A DNA stretch of 24,287 nucleotides, from contig JAISTJ010000169.1 in assembly GCA_031272655.1 (NCBI GenBank), forward strand, positions 1 to 24,287. Reading direction: 5' to 3'. Below are positions 23,458 through 24,287 of this stretch, piece after piece. This stretch comes from Tannerella sp. GTDB lineage: Bacteria; Bacteroidota; Bacteroidia; Bacteroidales; Tannerellaceae. The position numbers and the translations under genes are program-made. The notes below the pieces were generated by a model. The model was not told where the DNA came from, searched no databases, and saw only the letters and a program-made list of their open reading frames with translations. Each line of letters starts with the position of its first letter. The stretch's first letter is position 1.

Positions 23458-24287
23458 ATGCGTCGAAAGACTATATTATTACTCTTATTATCAACATTTT
23501 ACCTGTCATCTTTTTCGGCAGACATAATATCTCCGAACGAAGTTACTCAAAGCGGAGTGAAGAAGCGCGAACCGCTTTTCGGCGCTAAATATGCAAACTA
23601 TACGGTTACATCAAGCAAGTTACGCGGCGCCACGTTTTTCCTTGTAAGCGGGCACGGCGGACCCGATTGCGGCGCGATAGGGAAAGCCGACGGCAAAGAG
23701 ATACATGAAGACGAATACGCCTACGACATAATGCTCCGACTCGCCCGCTGCCTGCTGCAGGAAGGCGCTACGGTGCATATCATCATTCAGGACAAATCGG
23801 ACGGCATTCGCGACGACCGCATCCTCAAAAATAATAAAACGGAAACATGCCGGGGTAAAAAAATTCCTCTTAATCAGGTTAAAAGGCTCAAACAGCGGTG
23901 TGATGAGATTAACGCCCTGTCAGCCCGCTCAAAAGACCGTTACAAACGGGCGGTTTTCATCCATTTAGACAGCCGCAGCATACAGCACCGTCTTGATGTG
24001 TTCTTTTACTATAAAAAACAAAGCGCAGCCGGCAGACAGACAGCAGTAACTATGCGCGAGACATTAAAAGCGCAGTACAACAAGCATCAGCCCGGCAGAG
24101 GATTTACAGGAACAGTAAGCACCCGCAATCTCTATGTCCTTAACAACACCACCCCCGTCAGCCTCTTCGCCGAACTCGGTAATATCCGCAACAGCTTCGA
24201 CCAGCGCCGTTTCCTGCTAAGCAGCAACCGCCAAGCAATAGCCAACTGGATGTGCCTCGGCCTAATCAAAGACTACCAGGTCCAAAA
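23458..24287 (+). CDS. N-acetylmuramoyl-L-alanine amidase (Amidase_3), 3' end outside the window
   Basis: Family role: zinc enzyme that cleaves the bond between N-acetylmuramic acid and L-alanine in peptidoglycan, acting in the periplasm in cell separation and wall turnover. The first 276 codons are visible and the frame is open to the window end. Residues 1-21 are a signal peptide (MRRKTILLLLLSTFYLSSFSA). Zinc ligands fit His66 in SGHGG, Glu84 in EIHEDEYAYDI and His169 in VFIHLDSRS. The catalytic Glu239 lies in FAELGNIRNSFDQ. The sequence closely resembles amidases I remember from Bacteroides, including RGFTGTVSTRNLYVL. It is divergent from the alpha-2-macroglobulin gene. The domain appears nearly complete at the edge; any C-terminal extension is not visible. 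Confidence 0.93.
   Translation, partial: MRRKTILLLLLSTFYLSSFSADIISPNEVTQSGVKKREPLFGAKYANYTVTSSKLRGATFFLVSGHGGPDCGAIGKADGKEIHEDEYAYDIMLRLARCLLQEGATVHIIIQDKSDGIRDDRILKNNKTETCRGKKIPLNQVKRLKQRCDEINALSARSKDRYKRAVFIHLDSRSIQHRLDVFFYYKKQSAAGRQTAVTMRETLKAQYNKHQPGRGFTGTVSTRNLYVLNNTTPVSLFAELGNIRNSFDQRRFLLSSNRQAIANWMCLGLIKDYQVQ

Overview
The window looks like chromosome of a member of the Bacteroidales (phylum Bacteroidota). Evidence: many gene starts are preceded by the Bacteroidetes-type promoter, a TTG about 18 to 20 nt upstream of a TAnnTTTG box. FeoA and FeoB are fused in one protein. There is a fimbrillin-like lipoprotein with a FISUMP-type C-terminus, a large membrane-associated alpha-2-macroglobulin, and a PurF-like amidophosphoribosyltransferase of the form I know from Bacteroides. 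I cannot name a genus.

Layout. Bases 1-3028 (+): a PurF-family enzyme, cut by the left edge, followed 7 bp later by carA. Bases 3047-4119: malate dehydrogenase with its own promoter and a strong terminator. Bases 4253-4676 (-): tRNA-Arg(CCT) and initiator tRNA-fMet(CAT), separated by two kinds of short tandem repeat. Bases 4724-7772 (-): tetR-fabH, then fabG and an RluA-family pseudouridine synthase. The first pair is joined by a 4-nt overlap, and fabG has its own promoter. Bases 7865-10562 (+): a fimbrillin-like lipoprotein and a DUF456 membrane protein. Bases 10555-11526 (-): a dihydroorotate-dehydrogenase-like protein. Bases 11598-13181 (+): a hotdog thioesterase and dprA, ending in a bidirectional hairpin that may also end a small minus-strand RNA. 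Bases 13397-14722 (-): a RIC/hemerythrin-like protein and a LuxR-type regulator whose receiver domain has lost its phosphorylation site. Bases 14799-17309 (+): the FeoAB iron transporter, divergent from the RIC operon. Bases 17299-23358 (-): a 2019-residue alpha-2-macroglobulin. Bases 23458-24287 (+): an N-acetylmuramoyl-L-alanine amidase, cut by the right edge.

How the parts fit. Most of the window is housekeeping: nucleotide and carbamoyl-phosphate synthesis, central carbon, tRNAs, fatty-acid type reactions, DNA uptake and recombination. The most coherent accessory module is the divergent RIC/pseudo-receiver versus FeoAB locus. Two GGGAT-containing dyads lie between the two promoters, which suggests joint control by an iron, redox or nitrosative signal. 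The alpha-2-macroglobulin and the amidase are both envelope proteins sharing an intergenic region.

The most unusual features are two in-frame insertions of palindromic or tandem DNA inside conserved genes. In carA there is a perfect 15-bp-arm palindrome. In the alpha-2-macroglobulin gene there is a GTCATTGC-containing repeat array joined to a palindrome of the widespread 'attgcgag...gaagcaat' kind. Both preserve the reading frame and appear to fall in linkers. I found no CRISPR array, transposase, phage gene or clearly new defence system.
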